Assembly: GCA_000733355.1 (NCBI GenBank)
Contig: JNVV01000006.1
Coordinates: forward strand, 681,011 to 745,010
Source: Falciphora oryzae
Lineage: Eukaryota; Ascomycota; Sordariomycetes; Magnaporthales; Magnaporthaceae
Direction: 5' to 3'
Length of the DNA stretch: 64,000 nucleotides
The notes under the pieces were generated by a model. That model was not told the DNA's origin. It did not search any database and worked only from the letters and a program-made list of their open reading frames with translations. A program made the translations under genes and the position numbers. Each line of letters begins with the position of its first letter. Positions within the stretch are counted from its first letter, which is position 1. This document shows, piece by piece, positions 22,971 through 34,221 of the stretch.

Positions 22971-25014
22971 TTTGATGATTAACGAAGGGCAGCACGAGAT
23001 TCGGGGCAGTGAAGGAACGTGTATTGTGAGGGGATATCGTGTATGTCCAATGTAGATATATGTGCACTCGAGCAAAGACAGCTAAAGGGGCACGGTTCAA
23101 CCGGCCAGGAGAAGGAAGCCGTACAAGGTGGCTGGTTTGGAGATGTTAACCCTGCCCGAGGGTAGTGCTAATGAAAGCTCAATGTTCCGCGTAGAGATTA
23201 AGGGGCATGGGAGATGAGATCGAAGGAGCAAAAGCGAGATATATAGTTGTTTTCAAAGGCCACCTTGATTTTAGGGGGGTTTATAACACACCACGACACG
23301 CTTACCGACGACCGACCATCATCGCCGTCGCCCCTCTCGCCATGCCCTCACGGCCCTCGGCTGGCTGCCAGGAATGGGTTGCTGAACTTGGGATGTTATC
23401 CTGCAGACATGGACATAGCTCACTCGCAATATGCAGCCCAAAGCATGAAGCATGACGGCGGCGGCGAGGCCAGGCACATGGTCGCGCAGTGTCGATGCCC
23501 AGGTGGCCGGCATCGCGACTTCACAAGAAGCCGGGGTCTCGGCTGGTCGACTGGCAGTCGTTGGCATCCGCCCTTGCTTGAGAGACGATCCCATCTCTAG
23601 ATGGAGACGCATGAAACGAAACATTTGAGAATCGAGTCTCCTGGCGTCGCGGCATGGGATCTCGCCAAGGGCGCCCCTGGCGAGGGTCTTCAGGGTCGCG
23701 GGAGGTGGTCCAAGGATTCACGGATGGAGCTTGATTGTGCTTGGCATGAATATCGGCTCGGGATGCCTTCCGAGACTGCTTTCATCAGCAGAATACCCGT
23801 CAGAATTTCGGCCACTCTGTTGACGAGACGGTTTCGGAGAGCGACAGAAACCTTGAGCGCTACTCTATCCATTATCAAGGTAGCCTAAGCGGCGTCTCAT
23901 CCCGGCGTCATATCCGATGGCGGGAGAGCTGGGGGTTGTCATTCCAGGAAAGGGCATCAGCATATCTCTTCCACCTTCGCATGGAGACGGTCTGACAAGC
24001 TCAGGTGCTAAGCTTGCACAAAGGCGAGCTCGAGTCAGCCGTCGCCCTATAGGGATACCAGGCGATGCTAATCTCAAGATCGAGCATGGCTAGGACAAAG
24101 TCAAGATCTGGAAGAGACCGGTCCGAAGGCACAAGGTTGTCTCGGGGCCTGACAGCGCCCTGGACTAATCACAACCAATGTTGAGGCGAGTCAGGCTCCC
24201 GTCATGGAAGGAGAGCAAAGTCAAATCGTGATGGCAGGAAAGCTTCGCCCAGGACGACACAAAACGGGATGCATGCTGCTGCTGCCGGCAGATGTCCAAT
24301 GTCCGGATACGGCGCCAGAGAGGCACACCTCTCACGGTGAGCAATCGAACCGGAGAGAAAGCAAAAACATCAGGCGAGGCTGCGAGCGTTTGGACAGACA
24401 AGACAAGCCTCCAGGCACAGCCCGCAGTCCAGTCTCGAGGACCAGACGAGACCCCGTGGGCGGGGAGCTGCAACGGCCCTCTCCGCGTTTCAGTCCACTC
24501 CATGCTGCCATGGATGCACTCTGTAAGTATCTGAGGGACAGCGATCGGGGCTGGTTAAGTTTTGGTGATTTGTTTGGACCGTTGTCGAACGAAATATCAA
24601 ATATCAAGAACATTGATCTGGTGCAGGGATGGGGGATGTGATGTGCTGCTGTCAGACAGTGACGAGTGAGGAAGCTCCGATTGCCCCCAGACCCACCCAC
24701 ACCCGCCTGCCCCACCGTCTGCGACGACCCCTCTGGAGCTGGAGCTCTACTGTAGGGTACCTCGGAAGTCTAGTCTAACTGGCTTGCCTTACCAACAGGC
24801 ACCAACAGCTACTGCTTGACGGTGCTCCATCGACCTGAGCATGTCAAGAGCAGACCCGGCCCGCCACCGACCGAGCCCCGACGACGTCGCCACATAAAAC
24901 CAGAGACGAGCAAGCGGGCAGGCATAGCCCCGCCGTCTTTTCCCCGCATCCCCGCCGTCGCAGCACGGGAAGGCCTCGGCGCGGCTTGCCACCAACACCC
25001 CCTCCCGAGACGTC
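22971..25014. other. Divergent intergenic region (Egh16-like / CSN4)
   Basis: About 2 kb between two divergent genes. Short ORFs at 23601-23888, 24204-24641 and elsewhere have no recognisable domains. The long spacer on the Egh16-like side is in keeping with a regulated promoter, but I see no defined element and no repeat. Confidence 0.45.
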
Positions 25015-26398
25015 ATGGCCTCACCCAAGCTCAGCGAGGCCCTGGCCCAGATCGCGGCGTCGGGCAACAAGGGCGCCGACTACGAGGCCCTGCTCGCCGA
25101 CTTCAAGTCGTACTCGTCGGCCCCGACCACCGCCGCCGGCCTCAAGGCCACCATCGACGCCGTCTTCGCCGCCCCGCTGGGCATCGTCGGCACCCTCCCC
25201 GTCCTGGCCGCCTTCGTGGCCGCCCTGCCGCGGGTGTCGGAGGACCACGACCTCTGGATCGACGTGGCCGCGCACGCGCTGGGCCGCATCGCCGCCAACC
25301 CGCAGACGGCGTCGAGCTTCCTCGAGCAGGCCAACGCGCTGCGCGAGCTCGTCGCCACGGCGCACGAGAACAACGAGGACTGGGTCGAGGCCGCAAAGGC
25401 CCTGTCCGAGATCCCGCTCGACAGCAGCCAGCGCCGCGTGACCGAGACGGAGATGGTGCGCGTGTGGATCCGCATCGTGCGCAACTACCTCGAGGCCGAC
25501 GACAGCACCACGGCGGGCTCCTACCTCAACAAGGTCAAGAACGTCATCTTCAAGGTCGAGGACCCGGACCTGAACCTGCACTTCCGCCTGTCGCAGGCCC
25601 GCATCAACGACTCGCGCCGCGAGTTCCTGGCCGCCAGCCATGCCTACCACGAGATCAGCCTGAGCCACCAGATCGCCGAGGACGAGCGCCTGCACACCCT
25701 CGGCATGGCCATCAAGTGCGCCATCCTGGCCCCCGCCGGCCCCCTGCGCAGCCGCGCCCTCGGCCGCCTGCACCGCGACGAGCGGAGCCCGGGCCTGGAC
25801 GAGTTCGGCATGCTCGAGAAGATGTTCCTCGACCGCCTGCTCTCGCCGGGAGAGGTCGACAAGTTCGCCCGCGGCCTGCAGCCCCACCAGCTAGCCACCA
25901 CGGCCGACGGCTCCACCGTGCTCGCAAAGGCCGTCATCGAGCACAACCTGCTCGGCGCCAGCCGCCTGTACGACAACATCGGCTTCGACGAGCTCGGCGA
26001 GCTCCTCGGCCTCGACGGCGCGAAGGCCGAGGAGACCACCGCCCGCATGATCGAGCAGGGTCGCCTCGTCGGCCGCATAGACCAGATCGACCGCTTCATC
26101 TGGTTCGAGGGCGGCGAGGCCTCGGGTGTCAAGGGGAGCGGTCGGGCCGAGGTCGCCGTGGCAAAGGAGATGAGGCGCTGGGACTCCAACGTGCAGAGTT
26201 TAGCCGAGGAGGTCGAGCACGTCACCGGCCTCTTGCAAAAGGAGTTCCCTGTAAGTTGCCCATGCTGGGACACCACGCTGGCCCTTTTACAAATCACACG
26301 CCCCTGAGGTGAGGAAACCGCAAGCATCTGATGCTGACAATTTCAATCATTCTCCTCTCTCTCGACAGGACTTTGTTGCGGCAAACCTAGTCGTCTAA
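25015..26398 (+). CDS. csn4: COP9 signalosome subunit 4
   Basis: Exons 25015-26250 and 26369-26398 (118-bp intron, GTAAGT...GACAG) give 421 residues, close to the usual CSN4 length. The N-terminal alpha-helical repeats run through LWIDVAAHALGRIAANPQ, with NYLEADDSTTAGSYLNKVKN and EFLAASHAYHEISLSHQI. The PCI domain lies in the C-terminal third: MLEKMFLDRLLSPGEVDKFA, VIEHNLLGASRLYDNIGFDE and the winged-helix RMIEQGRLVGRIDQIDRFIWF. The COP9 signalosome removes Nedd8 from cullins and so controls cullin-RING ligases; in filamentous fungi it governs development. The last exon encodes only DFVAANLVV before TAA. Codon use is extremely GC-biased, so other frames are open but meaningless. Confidence 0.95.
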
Positions 26399-26650
26399 AA
26401 TCTGAAACATGAGCTGGGGACTTGGGGCGACGCATGGTTACCTTGGGCTTCACAAAAGGACGCCCCATTCTGCGTAGAGTGGTATAGAACAAAAGCATGC
26501 AAGATAGATAACCTTGCAGGGACGACTCCGAATGCCAAGTGACGCCCGAGGGGATGTAACCAAGTACAGATCCAACGACCTCTGAGTGAGTGTGCCCAGG
26601 AGGTACCTCGCTGGATACCCCAAAGTACCTAGGAAGGTATATCCTGATCC

Positions 26651-28015
26651 TCAGTCCAGGTCCTTTTTCCTCACGACGACATACCCCTGCCCCAGTCGTG
26701 CCGAGTCGCCCGACTCCTCCTCAAAGACTAGGTTATCGTCTTTGAAAACCTTGCTACGCGCCGGCCTCGACGACGCGGCCGCTGTTGCCGCCGTCTGGTC
26801 CTCCGCTTTGGCTGGCTGCGAGCCGCCTGGCTTCTTCTCCTGAAGCACCTCGAGGAACCGCGCAGCTATCTTCTGGCCCATCAGATCGTACCCACTCGGG
26901 GTCAGATGCACGTTGTCGTCCCAGTACAGCTCTCGATCCTTCTCAGACATAGCCCAGTATGGGACGGCTGCGTGGTGATCATGGACGAATCTAATCGCTC
27001 CCGAGCACCCAAGGGGTATTTGCGGGTCGAAGTTAGTGAGTGCACATGCAGGATACCAACCTCGATAGAAATCCGCATAAAGTCATGAGAGACAGACTGC
27101 ATGGAAGGGTGGGCTGGGAAGAAGGGATGAGGTAGAACAAGGGGGGTGAGAGCCGTGAAGGGAAGGGAAGAAAAGAAAATGTAAGGGTGTCATGCCACTG
27201 AGTGACGGGGCTAGCAGGATGAAAGAGAGACAGAGGGGCGGGGGACAGTCCGAGGGCGGATGTGAGAAGAGGAGGGGAGCCGAACATGTTGCCGCCCTGG
27301 GCGTTCTTGATAAGCTGGTTCAGCTCGTCCCTCCGGCCGTTGATGCGTTGCACGATGGCGCCGCCCCTGGCGCCGACCTCGGGTACCGTGAGGACCAGTA
27401 CCTTGCTGCCGTGTGCCTGGGCGACATCCCAGCACTTGGAAAGGTTCTCAAAGATGGCCTCGGCGGTGTAGTTGTATGCCAGGTCGCTGTACAAGGGGGG
27501 TTCGGTGGCACATTACTCATGTTGCGAGTGGTCAGCAAACGTCCACGAGCGGCCATGGATGAAGTCGTGCTTCCGGGGATTTGAGGGTGTCTGTCTTGTC
27601 TGTCTTGTGGAAACGCAACTTTGTGCCCCCGAGCAGTATAGTCCAATCATAGCTCGGCTTGCCTGGCCCGACTAGATGAGAGGAAACAGGGGAGGAGGTG
27701 CGAGAGTCAGCAGGTTGTAGACACCAATATCTTGGATGGCATGCCCCTTCCCGGAGCGTAGCAGAGACACGCTCACCGCCGTGGATGGGGGAAGTCTGCC
27801 TATGACTTACAGTGGGGGGTTAATCGGTTCAGGAAGTTGGCCGTGATGTGGCCCGGCGCGCCGTCCTCCACTGCCTCGATCTCGAGATCCGGGCGGGCGG
27901 CCTGGAGCAACGCGACCATATTCTCCATATAGGGCCTGTAGACGGCGCCGAGAGAGGCGTAGCCCGCGGTCAGAGAGTCGCCGAAGCAGAGGATACGAAG
28001 CTTGTTCCCGGCCAT
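26651..28015 (-). CDS. GDSL/SGNH-type esterase or lipase
   Basis: Four exons on the minus strand: 28015-27811, 27671-27620, 27486-27286 and 26990-26651, giving 265 residues. Block I is ILCFGDSLTAGYASLG with the nucleophile Ser14. Block III is rebuilt across an intron as LLGGTNDLAYNYT. Block V DNVHLTPSGYDLMG holds the Asp/His pair. Introns are 27672-27810, 27487-27619 and 26991-27285. The donors of the second and third (GTTGCG, GTTCGG) are weak, but only these joins keep the motifs in frame (acceptor GATTAG before TTCGTCCATGAT). SGNH enzymes hydrolyse esters of lipids or acetylated sugars; substrate is unknown. No signal peptide is seen, so a cytosolic enzyme is likely. The C-terminal 45 residues are polar and disordered. 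It is convergent with csn4 (252 bp). Confidence 0.87.
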
Positions 28016-29138
28016 GTTTGTCGTCTGCCGCTTATTCCTGCTGCTTTGGCGTTCGTGTGCGCCCTCAAAAGATCGCTCGCGCGCACGCGCGCCACGGCCC
28101 TTCCGGTTCTTTGGAAAGGCTGTGTATTCGGTCGGCGATGGGGGAACCCTTGCTAGAGCACGAGGAACGAGAAGGGGCACGGTGGTCGGGTGGCCGTCAA
28201 GCCGGAGGATTGGAAGTCAGAGCTAGGTCATTCCGAAGCTAGACAGGTGCCTGGACTCAGCCTAGCTGGGAGCTTGGGGTTGGTCATATGCAGCGTCGCC
28301 CGTCATAGGTGGGGCAAACCCGCTGCCTGTTTGGGCTGGCTTGAGACAGTTCAAGCTTCCTCCGAATTTTATTTGTCTCGTCTTTTCCATTTCCACAGCC
28401 CTCCATCCCAAGCTCGCTTCTCTCTCCGGCCTCCCTACCTATGTGCATACATACATAGCTCCACCCCGCGAACACTTCCGCCCTTGGATCGGGTCCACCT
28501 CTTCGTTGTGCTGCTAGGTCTCGTTGCGATTGGAAGGCACGGAGCGACAAAACTTGATAAGCTTTCCAAGGCACGAGAGAAGGGGCGGCCCCTGCATGCT
28601 CGTGTGGATGGATCGACACTAAAAGTTTGGTGCCTCGGCGGGGACAGACCCAAGGATGCCACAGAGCCCTTCGCCAGGTTCAGGGGACCAAACGACCATC
28701 TCTTCGCCCTGAACAATTTTCCCTCTGCCACAGGTGGCACACAACATTCTCCAGCCGGCCTCGCCTTTGTGGTTGTAAAAATTCCGACAGGCTGGGTTTT
28801 CTCAGCGCAAAGAAGACATATCGCGTGGATCCCTGCGCCAGCGGAATCATGGGCTGGGACGCGGTTCCCATATCCTGCCTGACATCAGTTGTCAGTCTTT
28901 ATCTTTTGCATCACCGTAGCTAACACGCCTTGGGGACGAATCAAAAGTAGACGGCAGCTTTGTTTCGCCCACCAAGTGGTCTCGACGCATTGCCAGAGTG
29001 CATCGGGCAAAGCGGCAAAATGGTTATGCCACATCGAGTCCAGACGCCGGGCAAATCGTCAACTTCGACAAAGCCCAGCTCTTGGCCAGCCTATCGGGCA
29101 AGCTTGCCGAAGTACTAGGGCGGCATTTGACGTTTCAC

Positions 29139-29166
29139 TTTTTTTTTTTTTTTTTTTTTTTTTTTT
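29139..29166 (+). repeat. Poly-T tract (28 T)
   Basis: Uninterrupted run of 28 T on the top strand about 1 kb before the flavocytochrome start. Confidence 0.9.
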
Positions 29167-30005
29167 ACGGGCCTTGCCGTGTCTTCCCTGTGCCACCAAG
29201 GACAGACGAGGCTTTGGGGCCGCGTCTGGTTATTTTATCGTGTGGCAGGTGTGGCAGCAGCGTCTCCGGGGTAGGCCATCGTGGCACAGCAAGCAACGCA
29301 ACGACCCATCTTGGCTTCCCTCGGTGTCGCGAGTGGCTGTCCTGTCTCCCTGGGTGCTGAGTGACGTTTACTGCTACATGCACTCGGCAGTTGAAGCGCC
29401 GAATCACACGGAAAATTTATATCCACCAGTGGCCCGGCTCCCTCGGAAGCGCGAGAGCGTTGCTAGCGTGGCGAGAAGCCGTTGGGGTTCCGGCCGGCTC
29501 TGGCGCCTTGGCAAATACTCCTCTCTGCCCCAGGCCCAGTGGCCCACCTGCACAGAACCCCCAGAGGGCGGCACACATATGCAGTTGCTTCTTCAGGTGG
29601 TTGCAGCCGGCGGCGGAAGCGTCGAGCATCCCGTCGGAACCCTACCCGGCATTCGACCGCTCGTATCTGTGTCGCGATGCTAGTGGCGCGCAGTGGCGCG
29701 CGCTTCCCAGAGCCGGATGAGGCCGGGAGCACCGCGTCTGACGGGGTCGCCGCTTGTGCGAGCACCACCACCCCCCGCGTCTTGTCGGCCCCCCATGGGG
29801 CGTGGAGGACGCACGGGGACAAGTCCACATTTCCAATAAATCCGTCAAAGGCTATCGTTGCTGCTGTTACCTTAGTAATGGCGACCGCTGTCCTCCCCAT
29901 TCGGTCAACCCCTTTTTTCTGCCTCTTCTTGGTGTCCCGACAGGCGGGTGGGCCTTTGCCGCGGCTGGGGCGAGTGGCCCGGATCACATCAACGCACCCC
30001 TGCGC

Positions 30006-30011
<6 letters not shown>

Positions 30012-30045
<34 letters not shown>
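30012..30045 (+). repeat. Poly-T tract (34 T)
   Basis: Uninterrupted 34-T run 150 bp before the flavocytochrome ATG. An A16 run follows at 30125-30140, so the transcript could fold T(U) against A. Confidence 0.9.
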
Positions 30046-30046
<1 letters not shown>

Positions 30047-30197
30047 TTATTTTCTTTTATCTTGCTGCTTTTAGGTTTGTTCCCTTACCGCCGTTAGGCT
30101 CAGGTGGTCCGTCCGTTGCCGAATAAAAAAAAAAAAAAAAGGTCAAGCTCGTTGCGTCCAGCTCACGACCAGCAGTAAAAATACGTAAGGGCGAAAA

Positions 30198-32098
30198 ATG
30201 AGTGGCAAGGTGTTTGACGCGGCAGAAGGTGAGTGCAGAAGCCATCCAGGCGGCTATACGAGTTTGTTGCTTTGCTCGACGCGGAAGGAGAGGTATCGAT
30301 CGCTAGATTGCCACCTACCAAGCCCGGTCAGCATACCGAAAAAAAAAAGAGGCTCCCCATTGGTCCGTTCCGATTTCGGAGCGTCACCACCCATTGGATT
30401 GCATCACTTGGCTAACAGCAGGCTCACATCATCTGCACCCCAGTTGCCAAACACAACTCGCCCGAGAGCTGCTGGGTTATACTCTACGGCAACGTCTACG
30501 ATGTCACCGATTTCGTGCCCTCGCATCCCGGCGGCTCCAAGATCATCCTGCAGCTGGCCGGCCGCGATGCAACAGAGGACTACGACCCCGTCCACCCGCC
30601 CGGCACGCTCGAGGAGAACCTGAAGCCTGAGGCCAAGCTGGGCGCCGTCGACCCCGAGAGCCTCAAGCGCCTGCAGCAAGACCAGGCGCAGGAGAAGCAG
30701 ATCGCCGTGGTCACCCCCGCCACGGACCTGCCGGCAGCGCTCGAGACGCTCTTCAACCTGGACGAGATCGAGGAGGCGGCGCGGAAGCAGGTGTCGCGCA
30801 AGTGCTGGGCCTACTACTACTCGGCCGGCGACGACATGTTCTCCAAACAGTACAACAACCACGTCTACCGCTCCATCCTGCTGCGGCCGCGCGTCTTTGT
30901 CGACTGCACCCGCTGCGACCTCTCGACCTCGCTGCTCGGCCACCGCGTCGGCACGCCCCTCTACGTGGCGCCCGCCGCGATGGCCCGCCTGGCGCACCCG
31001 GACGGCGAGCACGGCATCGCGCGCGGCATCTCGTCCTTTGGCGGCGTCCAGATCGTCAGCAACAACGCGAGCCAGACGCCCGAGCAGATCGTCGAGGGCG
31101 CCGCCCCGGGCCAGGTGTTCGGCTGGCAGCTGTACGTGCAGACGGACAAGCGCAAGAGCGAGGCCATGCTGGCGCGCATCGGCCGCCTGCGCGACCACTA
31201 CAAGTTCATCGTCCTGACCCTGGACGCGCCCGTGCCGGGCAAGCGCGAGCTGGACGAGAAGCAGCAGTTCGAGGGCGCCGCCACGGTCACGGCGGCCGCC
31301 TCGAGCGGCAAGGTCGAGGACCGGCGGCCCGGCGGCGGCGGCGTCGGGCAGCAGCTCTTCTGGGGCACGGCGGCGGATCTGACGTGGCGCACGACGCTGC
31401 CCTGGCTCGCGAGCGTCACGGACCTGCCCGTGGTGATCAAGGGCGTGCAGACGCACGAGGACGCCTACATCGCGGCGCAGCACGCGGCCCAGTACGGCAC
31501 CGTGCGCGCCATCATCCTGTCCAACCACGGCGGCCGCGCCCTCGACACGGCCCCGCCCGCCGTGCATACGCTGCTCGAGATCCGCAAGTACTGCCCCGAG
31601 GTCTTTGACCACGTCGAGGTCTGGGTCGACGGCGGCATCAAGCGCGGCACCGACGTCGTCAAGGCCCTGTGCCTCGGCGCAAAGGCCGTCGGCGTTGGCC
31701 GCGCCGCCCTGTACGGCCTGGGTGCCGGCGGCTGGCGTGGCGTCGAGAGGACGTTTGAGAGTGGGTTTCTCTTTCCGAGTTTTGCTTGTTATTACTCTCA
31801 AGCATCAGCCATCTGTCCAACGTCCACAAGCTGACCACGCGCTCTGCGTCTAATTTAACATTACAGTCCTCAACGCCGAAATGACGACGTGCATGAAGCT
31901 CCTCGGGGCACAGAAAGTGGAGGACCTGGGGCCGCAATTTGTGAGTCGCGGCGTTCCCCCCAGTCTTGGAAACACACGCGGCAGCTGACTCGACCCAAAC
32001 GCATAAAACAGATCAACTCCAGGATGGTTGAGCGCGACATCTACGACGGGCCTGCGGGGCTGGATGGCCTCCACCTCTGGGCCAAGGCGAAGATCTGA
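30198..32098 (+). CDS. Flavocytochrome b2-like L-lactate dehydrogenase
   Basis: Exons 30198-30228, 30444-31760, 31867-31940 and 32012-32098 give 502 residues. The first exon encodes only [11 protein letters not shown] 215-bp intron (GTGAGT...CCCCAG) joins it to [11 protein letters not shown]. Residues 1-85 are a cytochrome b5 domain with axial His38 (HPGG) and His61. From about 110 onward an FMN-dependent alpha-hydroxyacid dehydrogenase barrel follows, with [23 protein letters not shown], the [10 protein letters not shown] motif (catalytic His at about 372) and [19 protein letters not shown]. This b5-FMN fusion is the layout of yeast Cyb2, which oxidises L-lactate to pyruvate and reduces cytochrome c. 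Unlike Cyb2 there is no mitochondrial presequence, so a cytosolic location or another 2-hydroxyacid substrate (such as mandelate or glycolate) is possible. Confidence 0.92.
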
Positions 32099-34221
32099 AG
32101 GGTGCGGGGGCGGGCTGGGCTGCCTCGGCTCTTCAACGCAGGCGATCACGCGGGGAATCCAAGGCCTGCCTGCTAACTGCCGCACTCCTGTGAAGATGGA
32201 TGCGGCATCGGCCTGGATCATTGGATCTATACGCGGTATACGCGCTGCTGTTGCACTCTAGCGTATTTGCATGCACCCTTTTGCTTCGGTTCGAGGTCGT
32301 TTAAATTTCTTTCGACTGGATATCAGCTCGATTTAAGGCACGATTTACATGGATTTTGATCAGCGGAATATAACAGCCAATGTTGGGGACCCTGGAGTAT
32401 TTTGAATATGAATTTGCGTTTCCCGGTTTCTTATTTCCGGTTTTGGAGTGTTTGGTTCGTGGTTTCCCAAGTGATTTCCTTTTTCTTCTTCGTCTTCTTC
32501 CTTCTCGCCAGCCCGTCAAAACCGGCTGGTTTTATACGACGGCGTGCATCCATCCCTTCTTTTCGCTGCTCCAAGGATCCCAATCCTACCGCAAGCTGGG
32601 CTGGGCACAGCGCTGCCGTTTTACCTGAAAAAGGAACCCTAGAACGCTTCGACGCAACGTCCTCCTCGGTCAGATGTAGCTTCTTTCTCTACTAGCCTAG
32701 GCGTTCCGTTTTTGAGATTGCTGGGTCGACTAGGCACCTGTCAAACAGCAAGGCTAGCGCATTTGGATACGTGGCTAGGCTAGTTCGGCTTCCAGACCAA
32801 ATTCAAATGACGCTGCAAAAAGTCGCGCTCCAGTTGGCAGGGTGCCTGGAAAAAGGGACCCCCTTGTTGCGATTGGCCCGCTTAGGCCAGATCAGGCAGG
32901 TCATTCTGATTGAGTGTTCAAGCTTGCGACCAAGCAAAACGGGCTCGATCGATCGTTGGTGTTGGGTGGCTTTTTTTCTTGTTTCTATTTTCTATTTTCC
33001 CCTGCCACCCTCACCTTGGCTCTCCATTCGCGCAACCCTTGATCATTTTCACACGCCAACACATTTCTATATGCACATGTCAAAGTGTCTGTTCCTATTC
33101 GTCGGCTCTCTTGAAGCCCTGGACAAGCCGAGTTGGCGTGACCCGAAAAATGAGGGCGCCCAGGGTGGGAGGCTAGTGATGGACGCAAAGGGCCATCTCG
33201 GCTTCCCCATTGGGCGCCACCTCGTGGGCCGCAACCTCGCCTTCAACCCAAGAAGAAAAAAAGGGACGGGGTAGGTAGCCAACCAACAATCCGGGGTATG
33301 GGAGGAGGGCCCAGGAAGGGAAAGTCAGCCGAGGTCCTCTCTGGCCAACCCGGCCGGCTCCTCATCGGAACCCACCCACACACACGACTCGGCCATGGGC
33401 ACTCGAGTGGGCGGGAGACGTTGCAGCGTGCCTTGCAACTTTTGATGGAGAGGGGGGGGGGGATTGACACATGCATGCTCGTCAAGATGCCATTCTCCAT
33501 ATCGTGGATACGTCGTATTTACGCGCAGTAGCAGTAGGTAAGGGGCAGCAACCTATTTAACCCTCAATGCCCGGGGTGATCCCCCAGAAAGTTTTTGATG
33601 TGGTGCTTCTCCAACTCAATAATACGATCCAGTTTCTCTGGCGTCTCCTCGTCCCTCGTCCTCTTGTGTCGTCCTTTATTTGGTTTTAAGCTTAACAGCG
33701 GCGGTTCTCTCTCAGCCGAATACACCTACACATATAAACGCTCATAGACTCTAGCGCGCGGGGGCTGTGACGTGCATAGGTTGGCACACGATCCGAGCCA
33801 GGCCTCACATATCTTGCCTGCCGTCGAGAGGCGTGATAAGACCAAAGAAACCCAACACAGCCAGAGGGGACCAACGCCCTCAAACCACCCGGCAGGCAGC
33901 CCGAGAACCCTGCTAGACATCCTTCACGTACCGACGGAGAATTTTCGCAAAACGGCCGATCCCCTCTGTGCGCACCCGGGCGCCATCACGCACGGCCAGA
34001 GAGGGAGACGCTAGCTCGCCTCGCGCCGGGAACCTAACCAGCAACAAGCGACAAGGGGAGGAGAGTGTAAGCGAATCGGGACATTTTGAGATCGCAAACA
34101 CCCATCACCTTATTTACTTTTTTTTTTTTTTTTTTCCCCTCTTCCCCTTTTTTGATATCTTTTCCTTTTTGGACTCACGCGACGCTGCGCGAACCGCCTC
34201 TCGTCCCTTTGTCGCCACACA
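32099..34221. other. Intergenic, upstream of DUF3712 gene
   Basis: About 2.1 kb. Pyrimidine-rich patches (32480-32515, 32970-33000), a G9 run near 33451, an AT-rich element ACCTATTTAACC at 33550 and an 18-T run at 34118-34135. No conserved ORF. Confidence 0.5.

Larger units (their letters stand above)
28016..30197. other. Divergent intergenic region with long T tracts
   Basis: About 2.2 kb between the esterase and the flavocytochrome gene. It holds a 28-T run (29139-29166), a 34-T run (30012-30045) and a 16-A run (30125-30140). Numerous short ORFs show no recognisable similarity. No gene is called. Confidence 0.5.

Noticed and set aside
23100..24700. Possible degenerate gene or RIP-mutated repeat
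   Set aside because: No excess of TpA or AT-rich drift is evident, and no protein fragments are recognisable.
24816..26312. 498-codon plus-strand ORF overlapping CSN4
   Set aside because: Arg/Pro/His-rich shadow frame of a very GC-rich gene; CSN4 is clearly the real frame.
30404..31801. 465-codon minus-strand ORF across the flavocytochrome gene
   Set aside because: Antisense shadow with no recognisable motif; the sense frame has intact heme and FMN motifs.
32288..32300. GGTTCGAGGTC resembling a tRNA B-box
   Set aside because: No matching A-box, acceptor stem or anticodon arm could be found around it.
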